From: Caldilineaceae bacterium
Lineage (GTDB): Bacteria > Chloroflexota > Anaerolineae > Caldilineales > Caldilineaceae
Assembly: GCA_022842065.1 (NCBI GenBank)
Contig: JALHQH010000023.1
Location: 76,798 to 140,797 of the forward strand
DNA length: 64,000 bases
Reading direction: 5' to 3'
Positions within the stretch are counted from its first letter, which is position 1. Every line of letters begins with the position of its first letter. Shown here in pieces: positions 8,585 through 17,246 of this stretch. The position numbers and the translations under genes were made by a program. The notes beneath the pieces were generated by a model, which was given only the letters and a program-made list of their open reading frames with translations, did no database searches and was not told the origin of the DNA.

Positions 8585-10849
8585 ATGCAACAAGAATATA
8601 TTGAAATTCGCGGGGCGCGCGAAAATAATCTAAAGAATGTCTCGCTGCGTATCCCCAAGCGCAAAATCACGATCTTTACCGGCGTCTCCGGTTCGGGGAA
8701 ATCGTCAATTGTTTTTGATACAATTGCCACCGAGGCGCAGCGGCTGCTGAATGAAAACTTCAGCATGTTCGTGCGCAATTTCCTGCCCCGTTTTGCGCAG
8801 CCTGACGCCGATGCGATTGAAAATCTGAGCATGGCGGTGGTGGTGGATCAAAAACGGCTGGGCGGCGGTTCCCACTCGACGATGGGTACGATCACCGACA
8901 TTTCGCCAGTGTTGCGGCTGCTCTTTTCGCGTGTCGGCCAGCCCTTTGTGGGCTATGCCAACGCCTTTTCGTTCAACGATCCGCAGGGCATGTGTCCAGA
9001 ATGTAATGGGATCGGGCGCAAAATGGGGGTGGATTCAAGCACCTTCCTGGACATGGAAAAATCGCTGAATGAGGGCGCGGTGCAAGTGCCAGTCTTCTCC
9101 TCGTGGGAGCGGGACAGTTATGTCGCCTCCGGCTTCTTTGACAATGACAAAAAGCTGGTTGACTTCACCGCGGAAGAGCTGGAGCTACTGCTGCACGGCA
9201 AAGATCTAAAGTATAAGTTGCAGATCGGCAGCGGCGCGATGAATGCGACCTACACCGGGGTGATCGAACGCTTTAACCGTTCCTACATCAAGCGCGACCT
9301 CAAGACCTTGTCCGAGCGCGTCCAAAAAGCGGTGGAACCCTACATCACCATGCAACCCTGTCCGCTCTGTCACGGCGCACGGCTGAGCCAGGCGGCGCTC
9401 AGTTGCAAAATTGCTGGACACAATATCGCCGAACTGGCGGCGATGGAAGTGGGCGATCTGATCGAGGTGATCAAGGCGATCACCGATCCGGTCGCCGCGC
9501 CGATGGTCGCGACCTTGGCCGAACGGCTGCAACATCTGGTGGACATTGGGCTTGAATATCTCAGCCTCGACCGCCCCACCGACACCCTCTCCGGCGGGGA
9601 ATCGCAGCGGGTCAAGATCGTCAAACATTTGAGCGGCAGCCTGGTCGATGTGATGTATATTTTTGATGAGCCCAGCGTCGGGCTGCACCCGCGCGATGTC
9701 CACCGCATGAACGAATTGCTGCAAAAATTGCGCGACAAAGGCAACACCGTCATCGTCGTGGAACATGACCCCGATGTGATCAAGGCCGCCGATCACATTG
9801 TCGATGTCGGGCCGCACGCCGGCAGTGGCGGCGGGCGGATTGTCTACGAAGGCAGCTATGCCGGCCTGCGCAACGCCGATACGCTGACCGGTCGCCATTT
9901 GCAACAGACGTTGCCGATCAAAGCAACGTTTCGCACACCCAAGGGTCAACTTGCCATCAAAAAAGCCAAGGTGAACAACTTGCAGAATGTGAGTGTCGAG
10001 GTGCCGATTGGGGTGCTGACGGTGGTCACCGGCGTGGCCGGCTCGGGTAAAAGTTCGCTGATCAACGAGGTCTTTCTGCAGCAGCACCCGGACGCGATTG
10101 TGATCGACCAGGCCGCGGTCGGCGTCTCGACACGCTCGAATCCCGCCACCTACACCGGCGTGATGGATGACCTGCGCAAAGCCTTTGCTACGGCCAACAA
10201 GGTCAGCGCTTCGCTCTTTAGTTTCAACTCCAAAGGCGCCTGCGAAAATTGCCAGGGCACGGGCGTGATCTACACCGATCTGGCCTTCCTGGAGGGCGTC
10301 AAAACCCCCTGTGAGATCTGCCAGGGCAAACGCTTTAAGGATGAAGTGCTCACCTACAAGCTGCATGACAAGTCGATTACCGACATCCTGGCGATGACGG
10401 TGCAAGAGGCACTGGCCTTCTTTGACCGCAAAACCAACAAAGAGATTGTGCGTCGGCTACAAGCGCTGAGCGATGTGGGGTTGGATTATCTGACCCTGGG
10501 GCAGCCGCTCAGTTCGCTTTCCGGCGGGGAATGTCAGCGCATCAAGCTGGCCAGCGAATTGCATAAAAAGGGCAGCGTCTATATGATGGATGAACCAACT
10601 ACCGGCCTGCACATGTCGGATATTAGTCACCTGCTGGCGATCATGAACCGGCTGGTTGACACCGGCAATACAGTCATTGTGATCGAGCACAACCTGGATG
10701 TGATCCGCAACGCTGATTGGATCATCGACATGGGACCGGAAGGGGGCAGCAAGGGCGGCAAAGTGATGTTTGAAGGCACGCCCCAAGCGATCCTCAGCGC
10801 CACCGATTCGCTGACGGGTGCGTACCTACAACAGACAGTACACAGCTGA
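8585..10849 (+). CDS. UvrA-like ABC ATPase (short, UvrA2/DrrC type)
   Basis: A 754-residue tandem ABC ATPase of the UvrA superfamily. Two Walker A motifs are visible (GVSGSGKSS near residue 33 and GVAGSGKSS near 485), two signature motifs (LSGGESQR and LSGGECQR), and Walker B segments D-E-P-S-V-G-L-H and D-E-P-T-T-G-L-H. Zinc-type CxxC knuckles are present (CPEC, CPLC, CENC, CEIC). The length is well below the about 940 residues of housekeeping UvrA, matching UvrA2/DrrC-type paralogues that lack the UvrB-interacting region and are linked to drug or damage tolerance. AGAGGA lies six to eight bases before the ATG. No exporter or drug gene is adjacent. Confidence 0.88.
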   Translation: MQQEYIEIRGARENNLKNVSLRIPKRKITIFTGVSGSGKSSIVFDTIATEAQRLLNENFSMFVRNFLPRFAQPDADAIENLSMAVVVDQKRLGGGSHSTMGTITDISPVLRLLFSRVGQPFVGYANAFSFNDPQGMCPECNGIGRKMGVDSSTFLDMEKSLNEGAVQVPVFSSWERDSYVASGFFDNDKKLVDFTAEELELLLHGKDLKYKLQIGSGAMNATYTGVIERFNRSYIKRDLKTLSERVQKAVEPYITMQPCPLCHGARLSQAALSCKIAGHNIAELAAMEVGDLIEVIKAITDPVAAPMVATLAERLQHLVDIGLEYLSLDRPTDTLSGGESQRVKIVKHLSGSLVDVMYIFDEPSVGLHPRDVHRMNELLQKLRDKGNTVIVVEHDPDVIKAADHIVDVGPHAGSGGGRIVYEGSYAGLRNADTLTGRHLQQTLPIKATFRTPKGQLAIKKAKVNNLQNVSVEVPIGVLTVVTGVAGSGKSSLINEVFLQQHPDAIVIDQAAVGVSTRSNPATYTGVMDDLRKAFATANKVSASLFSFNSKGACENCQGTGVIYTDLAFLEGVKTPCEICQGKRFKDEVLTYKLHDKSITDILAMTVQEALAFFDRKTNKEIVRRLQALSDVGLDYLTLGQPLSSLSGGECQRIKLASELHKKGSVYMMDEPTTGLHMSDISHLLAIMNRLVDTGNTVIVIEHNLDVIRNADWIIDMGPEGGSKGGKVMFEGTPQAILSATDSLTGAYLQQTVHS

Positions 10850-11007
10850 TCTATACCCAACATAGATATCGAGGTATAAGCCGTTGCGGTGTAGCCGAGC
10901 GTTGTAATAGTGAGGCTGGCGTCAGGTCGTTAGGCTTTGCGCCAGCCCTTTCAACCGTCCGTGCAACCCTAAGGGCTGTGCGGGCAAAGTTTAGCGAAAG
11001 GAAAAGG

Positions 11008-11514
11008 ATGATGCAAAAAATCACCAATCTGTTATTGAGCGCAACCCTCCTCCTCGTGGTTGGTTGTAGTGCCCCCATCGCGCCGGCGACACCCGGTAGC
11101 AACACCGAAGGCATCGCCACCCTGCCGGCCAACACCCCCCAGGTGCTCGCCGAGGAGTTGACCGATAGCAGTTGGCAGTTGGCCACCTATGGCCCAGCCG
11201 GCGCAGAGACGCCCGTGAGCGGGGAGACGCCCATTACCTTGGTCTTTGACAGTGCCGGCCAGGTGAGTGGCGATGGCGGCTGTAATTCCTATGGTGGTAC
11301 TTATCAAGTAGCCGATAATCAGGTAAGCTTTAGCCAGCTCATCAGCACCTTGCGCGCCTGTATGGATGACAATGTCACCGCGCAGGAGCAGGATTATCTG
11401 CAGGCATTGCAGAGCAGTGGGCGCTTCGAACGGACGGATACGGGGCTGACCATTTGGTATGACAACGAAGCCGGCACGCTCAACTTTGTCCCTGCGACGA
11501 ACACTGGTGGTTAA
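11008..11514 (+). CDS. META-domain (HslJ-like) lipoprotein
   Basis: A 168-residue lipoprotein. The N-terminus MMQKITNLLLSATLLLVVGCS has a lipobox ending in Cys20. The mature part is a META/DUF306 domain, recognised from L-x-D-S-S-W-Q-L at its start, D-G-G-C-N-S-Y-G-G-T-Y in the middle, and R-A-C-M-D as the conserved third segment. HslJ-like proteins are envelope stress proteins of uncertain biochemistry; the two cysteines (GGC and RAC) often pair. The start is the double ATG at 11008 with GAAAGGAAAAGG just upstream, not the upstream frame opening at 10978. It follows the UvrA-like gene after about 160 bp. Confidence 0.8.
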   Translation: MMQKITNLLLSATLLLVVGCSAPIAPATPGSNTEGIATLPANTPQVLAEELTDSSWQLATYGPAGAETPVSGETPITLVFDSAGQVSGDGGCNSYGGTYQVADNQVSFSQLISTLRACMDDNVTAQEQDYLQALQSSGRFERTDTGLTIWYDNEAGTLNFVPATNTGG

Positions 11515-11820
11515 GTAGCGATGGCAGTTCCGCCGTGGGCTGAAGCCCCACGGCTAGTAGCAACGCCCGCTGAAGTGGGCTTTTCGCATCGTTATAGCCT
11601 GCTGAAGTGGGCGCGGCGATTAGCCCGGCGATTGATTGCCGGGCGGTCGTTGTATACCACAGTAAATTCTAAATCCCGCAAAACATCGTTCACAGAATGC
11701 GAGGAATTAGGTAACTAAACAAATTAGCCACAGGGGGTACGGAGGGTACGGAGGACACGGAGGCGCAGTGGGAAAGCGCGAAGCGGTATAAGTCTTCATT
11801 AACGAAAGGGTGAGTGCGGG
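11515..11820. repeat. Gap with GGGCTGAAGCCC-type repeats
   Basis: No gene is seen. CCGTGGGCTGAAGCCCCACGG (11531-11551) is a short imperfect palindrome, followed by two GCTGAAGTGGGC units (11568 and 11602) and a CCCGGCGATTGATTGCCGGG hairpin near 11624-11643, which lacks a T tract. GGTACGGAGG repeats follow at 11738-11765. Confidence 0.4.
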
Positions 11821-11982
11821 ATGCAAACAAATAACAGCAAAGCAATGGGATCTGGCATTGCGGTGGGGATTGCGATTGACACGGCCATTGGCGTTGCCCT
11901 TAATAACATTGCAATGGGCGTTGCCATCGGCATTGCGATTGGGATCGCAATGGGTGGTGCCTTCAGCACACGCCAATCTTAA
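11821..11982 (+). CDS. Small glycine-zipper membrane protein
   Basis: A 53-residue open frame, ATG to TAA, almost entirely made of small hydrophobic residues with a strict G-I-A-V-G-I-A-I / M-G-V-A-I-G-I-A-I-G-I-A-M-G rhythm. Glycine every fourth residue on two hydrophobic segments separated by ALNNIA suggests a helical hairpin that packs through glycine zippers in a membrane. The ribosome site AAAGGGTGAG lies about 12 bases upstream. Similar tiny G-zipper proteins occur in many bacteria without known function. The RDD gene starts 15 bp downstream, so the two are probably co-transcribed. Confidence 0.65.
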   Translation: MQTNNSKAMGSGIAVGIAIDTAIGVALNNIAMGVAIGIAIGIAMGGAFSTRQS

Positions 11983-11997
11983 CCGAAAGCAGATCAA

Positions 11998-12531
11998 GTG
12001 CCGATGTTACCAACCCAACCACGTGCGCGGCTGCTTGGCCGCCGTATCATCGCCTATGTCGTGGATATCCTGATCCTTTTCCTCATCCTGGCCCCGCTGG
12101 GTTACTTGATCCAATCGCTGCTCGGCCTGCCCCTGGCGCAGAGTGGGCCGGCCCTCGGGCGCACGATTTTGTGGAACTTTTCGCTGCCGGTCTGGCTCTA
12201 TTTTATTATCAGCGATTGGTTGCCAACCGGCGCGACGCTGGGCAAACGGCTGGTAAAAATTGGGGTAAAAAGGGTCAACGGTGCACGGGTCGGGCTTGGG
12301 CGAGCGATAGGACGAACAGCCGTCAAATTAATGCCCTGGGAATTGGTGCACCTCACCGCCTTTACTTTGTCTGCTGATCTCAGCCAGTTGACCCTGTTAC
12401 AGACCATTGGCTTGACGCTGGCGAATGGATTGGTGGTTGGCTACTTGGTTGTTGTGGTCCTGACGCGCGGGCGGCGCAGTGTGCATGATTTTGTGGTGGG
12501 GACGGTGGTGCAAGCTCAAAAGGCCATATAG
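11998..12531 (+). CDS. RDD family membrane protein
   Basis: A 177-residue membrane protein with three to four membrane segments. The family signature is visible: R-R-I-I-A-Y-V-V-D-I (Arg/Asp of the first helix), then G-A-T-L-G-K-R-L-V-K-I-G-V and a final R-R-S-V-H-D. RDD proteins are small membrane proteins of mostly unknown role, some acting as Na+/H+ antiporters. The start is GTG 11998 or ATG 12004. It follows the glycine-zipper gene closely and overlaps the convergent downstream gene by 16 bp. Confidence 0.75.
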   Translation: MPMLPTQPRARLLGRRIIAYVVDILILFLILAPLGYLIQSLLGLPLAQSGPALGRTILWNFSLPVWLYFIISDWLPTGATLGKRLVKIGVKRVNGARVGLGRAIGRTAVKLMPWELVHLTAFTLSADLSQLTLLQTIGLTLANGLVVGYLVVVVLTRGRRSVHDFVVGTVVQAQKAI

Positions 12532-13154
12532 TAGTTTATGTTCGCCGGTGCGAGATACCACACGCCATCCACTTTCTTGAAGCCCCATGACGCGCCCGCC
12601 GAGGGGCGAAACCACCAGGAAGTACGTGCGTTGGGAACGACTTCAGCCCGACCATTGTAGCTATGGATCCGCACCGTATAAACTGAGTGGGCTTGGCCTA
12701 ATGCCCAAAAATTAGCGGTCTCACGGAAAACGTCATCAACGCCATGCTCCTGTTGCCATTCAGGGGTCATTAAGGCATAGGCACGTTGTTCATCTTTTGC
12801 TGAGTAGACGCGCCGAAAGGCTTGAAAGGTAGCCAATACTTGCCCCTGTTCAATACGGAGTAGACCATACTGTACAGTGAAATAAACTACTAACACCACT
12901 AACAACAGCAGATGAGTGCGCACAAGTTGCTGTTTGGTCAGGCGTAGACGGTAGTGGCAGGATGCCAGCGAAACAAGCAAGGTGGGAAGCGTGGCGACCA
13001 GTTGGAGGTTGAGCCACCGATCTTCTAAGAGCACAGCATTGGTGCCATCCACCAGTAGATAGCCGAACAGCAAAGTACCGTAGCCAAATGCGACCCCGGC
13101 CATAATAATCAGCATAACAACTCTAACACGTTGCTCTTCAATATTATTAGCCAT
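12516..13154 (-). CDS. Membrane protein with NTF2-like C-terminal region, unknown
   Basis: A 212-residue protein not assigned to a family. Three hydrophobic segments are visible (about residues 12-35, 45-65 and 80-98), followed by a soluble region of about 110 residues with the pattern of an NTF2/SnoaL-like fold: AFRRVYSAKDEQRAYALMTPEWQ at the start and W-G-F-K-K-V-D-G-V-W-Y-L at the end. It is convergent with, and overlaps the end of, the RDD gene. The fold is inferred from pattern only. Confidence 0.55.
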   Translation of the reverse strand: MANNIEEQRVRVVMLIIMAGVAFGYGTLLFGYLLVDGTNAVLLEDRWLNLQLVATLPTLLVSLASCHYRLRLTKQQLVRTHLLLLVVLVVYFTVQYGLLRIEQGQVLATFQAFRRVYSAKDEQRAYALMTPEWQQEHGVDDVFRETANFWALGQAHSVYTVRIHSYNGRAEVVPNARTSWWFRPSAGASWGFKKVDGVWYLAPANINYYMAF

Positions 13155-13166
13155 TAAGCGCTCTTA

Positions 13167-13574
13167 TCATACAGGCTGTAAGCCTAATTCCTTCATCAGG
13201 GTTGGCATCGTGGTCTTGCGTAACTGGGCCAATGCTGCGACATAGGTCATCCGCTGTACATTTGCCTCTTCGATTTGATCAGAGAATGCAATCAGCTCAA
13301 CCTGCTCCGTTGGGGTCAACGTTTCCGCCTGCCGTTTGGCAAGCAATTCCCGATAACGCAGCCATGAGATCTGCGACAAACTCTGATTGATCTTTTGCAA
13401 GAGATCAGCTTCGGCATCGGGTAAACGTTTTGCACGTGTAAAGGGCGCGGGCGCGGCATGGAGACGGGCTTGCACACTTTCCAGAATATAGGTGTCGGGC
13501 GAAAGTCCAGACTGTGCCGCCGCTTGTCGGATCTGGCTTTCCAATTCAGGTGCAAGTTCAATCACAATCGCCAT
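13167..13574 (-). CDS. Small RHH-like N-terminus protein, unknown (orphan HNH-partner type)
   Basis: A 135-residue protein. The first 45 residues (IVIELAPELESQIRQAAAQSGLSP) look like the ribbon-helix region of CopG/antitoxin-like DNA-binding proteins. The rest carries YRELLAKRQAETLTPTEQVELIAF and a C-terminal AALAQLRKTTMPTLMKELGL. The same C-terminal module occurs in the gene at 19193-19624, which sits directly before an HNH nuclease; here no nuclease follows. The start is set at the ATG in GGAATAATGGCG (13574). It lies 12 bp after the start codon of the membrane protein gene at 12516-13154 and is transcribed first. Confidence 0.55.
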   Translation of the reverse strand: MAIVIELAPELESQIRQAAAQSGLSPDTYILESVQARLHAAPAPFTRAKRLPDAEADLLQKINQSLSQISWLRYRELLAKRQAETLTPTEQVELIAFSDQIEEANVQRMTYVAALAQLRKTTMPTLMKELGLQPV

Positions 13575-13687
13575 TATTCCCCTTCCTTGTTGATGACGCA
13601 ATTCAGCCTACCTGAGCTGTTTTCAACACTAGTTTTTTGGATAGAAATATCCTTCATAGGCTGTACAGTCGTGCGCTTCCCTACTTC

Positions 13688-13725
13688 GCCAGTATAGGCA
13701 CAAATGTTGCTGAAGTCAATCGGGA
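13688..13725 (+). repeat. Imperfect direct repeat, left copy
   Basis: The 38 bases from 13688 resemble those from 14426 in the same orientation (29 of 38 by hand, mostly transitions; shared cores TAGGCAC and GAAGTCA). The two copies bracket the two-gene module 13789-14372. They may be ends of a small mobile cassette or copies of an interspersed repeat. Confidence 0.4.
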
Positions 13726-13788
13726 ATCACACCGGGGTGTATTTCAACCGGCGCAGGTCGGTAGCAGGGATAGCCCGTAGGTGTCAAA

Positions 13789-13992
13789 ATGCAAATCGCC
13801 TATTCATGGGGAATTTTGCCAATCAAAAGAGTAGAAGTACTATTAGATAGACTCTTCACAAGCAAACTGGCACAGCGTGAGCGAATTGGCAATGTACCGT
13901 TTGAAGGTGAGCAGATCTGGTTTGCGCTTGAAGCGCTTGATATCTTGAACCAACAGGCGCACTTTATACCCCAGGTCGAGGCAGAAGAATGA
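13789..13992 (+). CDS. Small unknown protein, first gene of an overlapping pair
   Basis: A 67-residue acidic protein of unknown family (MQIAYSWGILPIKRVEVLLD at the start, ending VEAEE). No membrane segment or motif is recognised. Its stop overlaps the start of the next gene as ATGA, which is the main evidence that it is translated. The start is uncertain because no strong ribosome site precedes ATG 13789. Confidence 0.4.
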   Translation: MQIAYSWGILPIKRVEVLLDRLFTSKLAQRERIGNVPFEGEQIWFALEALDILNQQAHFIPQVEAEE

Positions 13993-14372
13993 AACAGCAA
14001 TATACAATAAACGATCTGACGGTTCGCCCAACGAATCGGCAGTTGAAGGAAGGCCAAAGCGTAGCGCATACACATGTAGTCGAGTTTGACCGCGCGCTGA
14101 CCCCAAAAGAACAGCAACAATTTAGCCGCTTAATTGTAAGCTTCTATGATGTTGTACATTTCTCGCGCCAATATGGCAATGGGCTCTATGCCGAACCCAA
14201 GGTCACCTTTAGCACACCGACCACTGCCCAATATACGCTTTACCAGCAAGGATCCAGCGGCGCTTGGAAAGATCTCCTCTTTGCAATGCTCGGCACATTT
14301 AGCCATGAAGTCGTTGGGATCGCAACCCACGATGGTAACCCCGTCTTTGCGCCGGTTGCGGAGCCGCATTGA
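13989..14372 (+). CDS. Unknown protein, second gene of an overlapping pair
   Basis: A 127-residue soluble protein of unknown family. Features: a polar N-terminus (QYTINDLTVRPTNRQLKEGQ), the segment HVVEFDRALTPKEQQQFSRLIVSFYDVV, then a mixed strand/helix part ending GIATHDGNPVFAP. No catalytic motif is recognised. The ATGA overlap with the 67-residue upstream gene implies translational coupling. The pair is flanked by imperfect direct repeats at 13688 and 14426. Confidence 0.5.
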   Translation: MKQQYTINDLTVRPTNRQLKEGQSVAHTHVVEFDRALTPKEQQQFSRLIVSFYDVVHFSRQYGNGLYAEPKVTFSTPTTAQYTLYQQGSSGAWKDLLFAMLGTFSHEVVGIATHDGNPVFAPVAEPH

Positions 14373-14425
14373 ACTGGTAGCTGGTCAGAAGATTTGCACA
14401 CTTTGCATTCAAAAATTCCCTACAG

Positions 14426-14463
14426 CGCTAGTGTAGGCACGAAGGTAGCCGAAGTCAGCGGGG
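14426..14463 (+). repeat. Imperfect direct repeat, right copy
   Basis: Partner of the repeat at 13688-13725; see that entry. Core AGTGTAGGCACGAAGGTAGC. Confidence 0.4.
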
Positions 14464-14478
14464 CAACACTCACTTCAC

Positions 14479-15563
14479 TCAACGCGCCACAAAGGGCAGC
14501 AACAAAAGCGTGTTACACCCGCCAAGCGGTACCCCCAACGGATGGATGCCCGCGGGATGGCTGTTGTTGAACAAACGGAGCGTCGCCCCACCCGGCGCGA
14601 TGCTACACCAGGAGAGCGGCAGCCACAGACAGCCGCTAACGCAGGTTGAGGGCAGGCGAAGGCCGTAGGTTTCTACATCTTCCGCCCCGTCATCAACAGA
14701 GCTGGCGGTGACAGCAGAGCTGAGGGTGACGGTGTAGCGGGTGTTGGCCTGGATCTGGTGAGGGCGGTAAGTGGCCCAACCCAGGCGCAAGTGGGTGGCG
14801 TTGTCAGCGGTGCGATAACGTTGCACCAGCGGCAAGGTGCTGTTAATTTCCAGGGTAGCAACTTCCAAGAAAGTGCCACCGACTTTATCTAGATAGAGAT
14901 CGTGGGCATAATAGTCCGCGGCAGAGAAAGCCGACACATCATCCCACTGTAAAACCCAAATCACCGTATGGGCATCTGCCTCACCATTGGGGGCAAAGGT
15001 GATTTTGCTATCTAGTTTTACCCCACTGGGCCAATACGGTCGCTCTGCCAGAGGTCCCAAAAGAGGTCGATAAACGCCTTGATCATGCTGACGAAAAAAA
15101 AACCGGCGTCATTGCGGTTATCCAGGGCGGCGACGCGGGCATCAGCCACCAAGGCTGCTTCCACCACCTCGCTTACCGGTTCATAGTACGCGCTGACCGG
15201 CGTGATCGGTGGACACAACTTATCGCCTGCCGCTGGAGTGGACGAACAGCCGGCAGCTGCCGTATCGCGATAGTGGAAACGGGCAAAACGATCATACTGT
15301 GAGTCGTCAGCGTAGCCATAGTTATAGCTGCGTCCATCTGGGGCTTGGTAACCCATTGGCGCGAGCACCAACCCATGTTCCAGCCGCAACGCATTGGCCT
15401 GGGTGATGGTGGTGCCTTCGGCAAAAACAATCATCATCCCCCAAGGCGCTTCACCGTCCAGGAGCGGTTGCTGTTTGGTCGCCGCATCGCTTTGCGCCCT
15501 GGCTGTGGTCAAGAGACAAAGCAGCAACGTCAACGCGCCGAGGAATGAATAGATCGGTTTCAT
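14479..15563 (-). pseudogene. Secreted protein split by a frameshift
   Basis: The 5' part (15563-15018) encodes MKPIYSFLGALTLLLCLLTT with a clear signal peptide (cleavage near A-R-A-Q), then an extracellular-looking region with the Cys pair CSSTPAAGDKLC. It stops soon after D-L-W-Q-S-D-R. In another frame the overlapping region continues as R-P-Y-W-P-S-G-V-K-L-D-S-K into a strand-rich domain (residues of 15060-14479) with no start or signal of its own. Joined, the two give a secreted protein of about 360 residues. A single indel near 15030 explains this; a sequencing error is possible. AAAGG lies seven bases before ATG 15563. Function unknown. Confidence 0.6.
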
Positions 15564-15954
15564 GATCATACCTTTCTGCTGGTGGACAGCAACGGTTTCA
15601 TGTGTAAAATTATAACCGATAACTTGCGGAAATGCGGAGGCAAACTTATGATAACCGACAAAGGTTAGCCAAGGCGGTGTGGCAATACTTCGTCGGGCGC
15701 GCTTTGCCTTGCGCGACAAAACCAGCGTAGATTCATCATTGGCGGAAAAATTTGCTGCCTGATAGGCATTGGCAGTACAAGTGACGTTGTTGTTGTCGAG
15801 CGCGATATAAATTTACTCGTTGTTATGTTTCAACCAGAACAAACGCCTTGTACGTAAACACGTACAAGATTCTATCATAGCATTTATACGTTGTCAAGCC
15901 CTCTGACAAAAATTGATCTCACACTTTACTAAGCTTGGGACTTAGCGGACGACT
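15564..15954. promoter_or_regulatory. Gap with a perfect operator-like palindrome before the XRE gene
   Basis: No gene here. CTTGTACGT at 15847-15855 and ACGTACAAG at 15860-15868 form a perfect inverted repeat with a 4-base spacer, 86 bp before the start of the XRE regulator. It overlaps a possible promoter (TTGTAC at 15848, TATCAT at 15873, spacer a little long). A 9-bp arm with short spacer is typical of a dimeric HTH regulator, so autoregulation by the downstream gene is a reasonable guess. Confidence 0.5.
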
Positions 15955-16173
15955 ATGGAGCGCTTCGGCGAGAAATTACGCACACTACGACAAGAGCGCG
16001 GTCTGACCATGCGTGAGCTAGCAAAAGCACTTGGCTTTGCCACTCACGGCTACATCGGCGATTTAGAAAGTGGACGCGCTAAACCATCGCTTGAGCTAGC
16101 GCTGACCATTGCTGATTTTTTTGGGGTGTCGCTGGAGCAACTAGCGAGAGATGAAATACCGTTAGGTGAGTAA
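15955..16173 (+). CDS. XRE-family HTH regulator, possible R-M controller
   Basis: A 72-residue one-domain helix-turn-helix protein. The HTH is visible as L-T-M-R-E-L-A-K-A-L-G-F followed by Y-I-G-D-L-E-S-G-R-A-K-P-S-L-E-L, and the fold closes with L-T-I-A-D-F-F-G-V-S-L-E-Q-L. Size and layout match both phage-type repressors and controller (C) proteins of type II restriction-modification systems. It is convergent with the restriction-modification pair, separated by an inverted repeat, so its link to that pair is positional only. A perfect palindrome at 15847-15868 is a candidate operator. Confidence 0.75.
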   Translation: MERFGEKLRTLRQERGLTMRELAKALGFATHGYIGDLESGRAKPSLELALTIADFFGVSLEQLARDEIPLGE

Positions 16174-16220
16174 AATAAGAAGAGTAGCAGATTACTGATC
16201 GGCTTCTAAACTCAGCTCTG

Positions 16221-16276
16221 TTTGAAAACGCGAAGTTTCTTGCGGGTTTGAGCAGATCTCGATTCGCGTTTTCAAA
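16221..16276. terminator. Inverted repeat between convergent genes
   Basis: TTTGAAAACGCGAA (16221-16234) and TTCGCGTTTTCAAA (16263-16276) are perfect 14-bp inverted arms around a 28-base loop. The position between convergent genes, ending 31 bp before the stop of the minus-strand gene, suggests a bidirectional terminator. The loop is longer than usual and no T tract follows, so it may instead be an element boundary. Confidence 0.4.
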
Positions 16277-16307
16277 GCAACCGCAGTTTAGTACAGCCAC
16301 ACTTAAA

Positions 16308-17246
16308 CTATCCCAGCGCAATTCTTAAACTTGGATCTGTCTCATATTTATCTATAATAGCGTTGTAGCGATCGATTAGCTGCTGTATTGTTGGAATTTC
16401 CTTTTCCGTTGAAAACCCACTCAATTCATACAAATTGGCAATCAAAAATTTTTCTGCGGCAAGAATATCAATGCGCTGATCTAAGCCTTCTAATTCAGCA
16501 GCAACCTGTGCGGTTAGAACTTTATCTGCTAAAGTAACAATTAATGGACGATATCCACGACTTAAGTTCTGTTTACATTTTTGAATTAATGCTGTTCCAG
16601 GATGAGTGGTAACATGGACAGCCGTTTTGTTAATCAAAAAATCACCTTCACGCGCGGTTTGTTCATCGGCAACGGATACACCATGGTGGAGAATATTTAT
16701 TCCGTGTCTTTCAAGTGCTAAGTCCAATTTCGCGCCAACAAGGTGTTGTAGCATTATACCCAAATACATAACGCCACTTCGTTTCTTTTGTCTTTCTTCT
16801 GCTTGCATTAGCAAAGAAGTAAGCGCAACCGTAAGAGATTGACTTTGATCATACTCAAATCTAAACGGTTTTGCAGCGAAAAAGTCTTTGACCTTCTGAA
16901 TCCACCATGCTTCAATGTCATTTAATACTGTAGCCTCGTTTATATCCAAACTATTCAAAAATTGTGCGTATAATTCCATGTTATCTAAACTACCACGGCT
17001 TGTACGCCCGGCTTCAGAAGAAAGTACAGTTGATATGCCATAAGTATCAAGAATTGCCTGTACACGTGATCGATTGAGTCCCTTTACTTGACCCTTGCGA
17101 ATCGTTTTAAGCGCCTGGACATCTATAGGCAACCCATGCTCTATCGCATGTCGGGTCACATGTAACGCCACAGATAGAGGGCCTTTTCCGCCAAAATGAT
17201 TTTTATTAAAAAATTCAGAAAGCGCAGTGTATAAAGTCTCATCCAT
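16308..17246 (-). CDS. DUF4928 protein, probable type II restriction endonuclease
   Basis: A 312-residue protein encoded with a C5 methyltransferase. The N-terminal part holds a helical domain (PLSVALHVTRHAIEHGLPID; KGLNRSRVQAILDTYGI). The C-terminal half has E-G-D-F-L-I-N-K-T-A-V-H-V-T-T-H-P-G followed by K-C-K-Q-N-L-S-R-G-Y-R-P-L-I-V-T, which fits a PD-(D/E)xK-like nuclease core as found in DUF4928 proteins next to methyltransferases. The start is ATG 17246, overlapping the methyltransferase stop by 8 bp (ATGGATGA), so the two are translationally coupled. Base composition is AT-richer than the surroundings. Confidence 0.7.
   Translation of the reverse strand: MDETLYTALSEFFNKNHFGGKGPLSVALHVTRHAIEHGLPIDVQALKTIRKGQVKGLNRSRVQAILDTYGISTVLSSEAGRTSRGSLDNMELYAQFLNSLDINEATVLNDIEAWWIQKVKDFFAAKPFRFEYDQSQSLTVALTSLLMQAEERQKKRSGVMYLGIMLQHLVGAKLDLALERHGINILHHGVSVADEQTAREGDFLINKTAVHVTTHPGTALIQKCKQNLSRGYRPLIVTLADKVLTAQVAAELEGLDQRIDILAAEKFLIANLYELSGFSTEKEIPTIQQLIDRYNAIIDKYETDPSLRIALG

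Noticed and set aside
9206..10405. A 399-residue open frame antisense to the UvrA-like gene
   Set aside because: It is the shadow of a strong coding frame, with His/Asp/Gly-rich composition and no recognisable domain.
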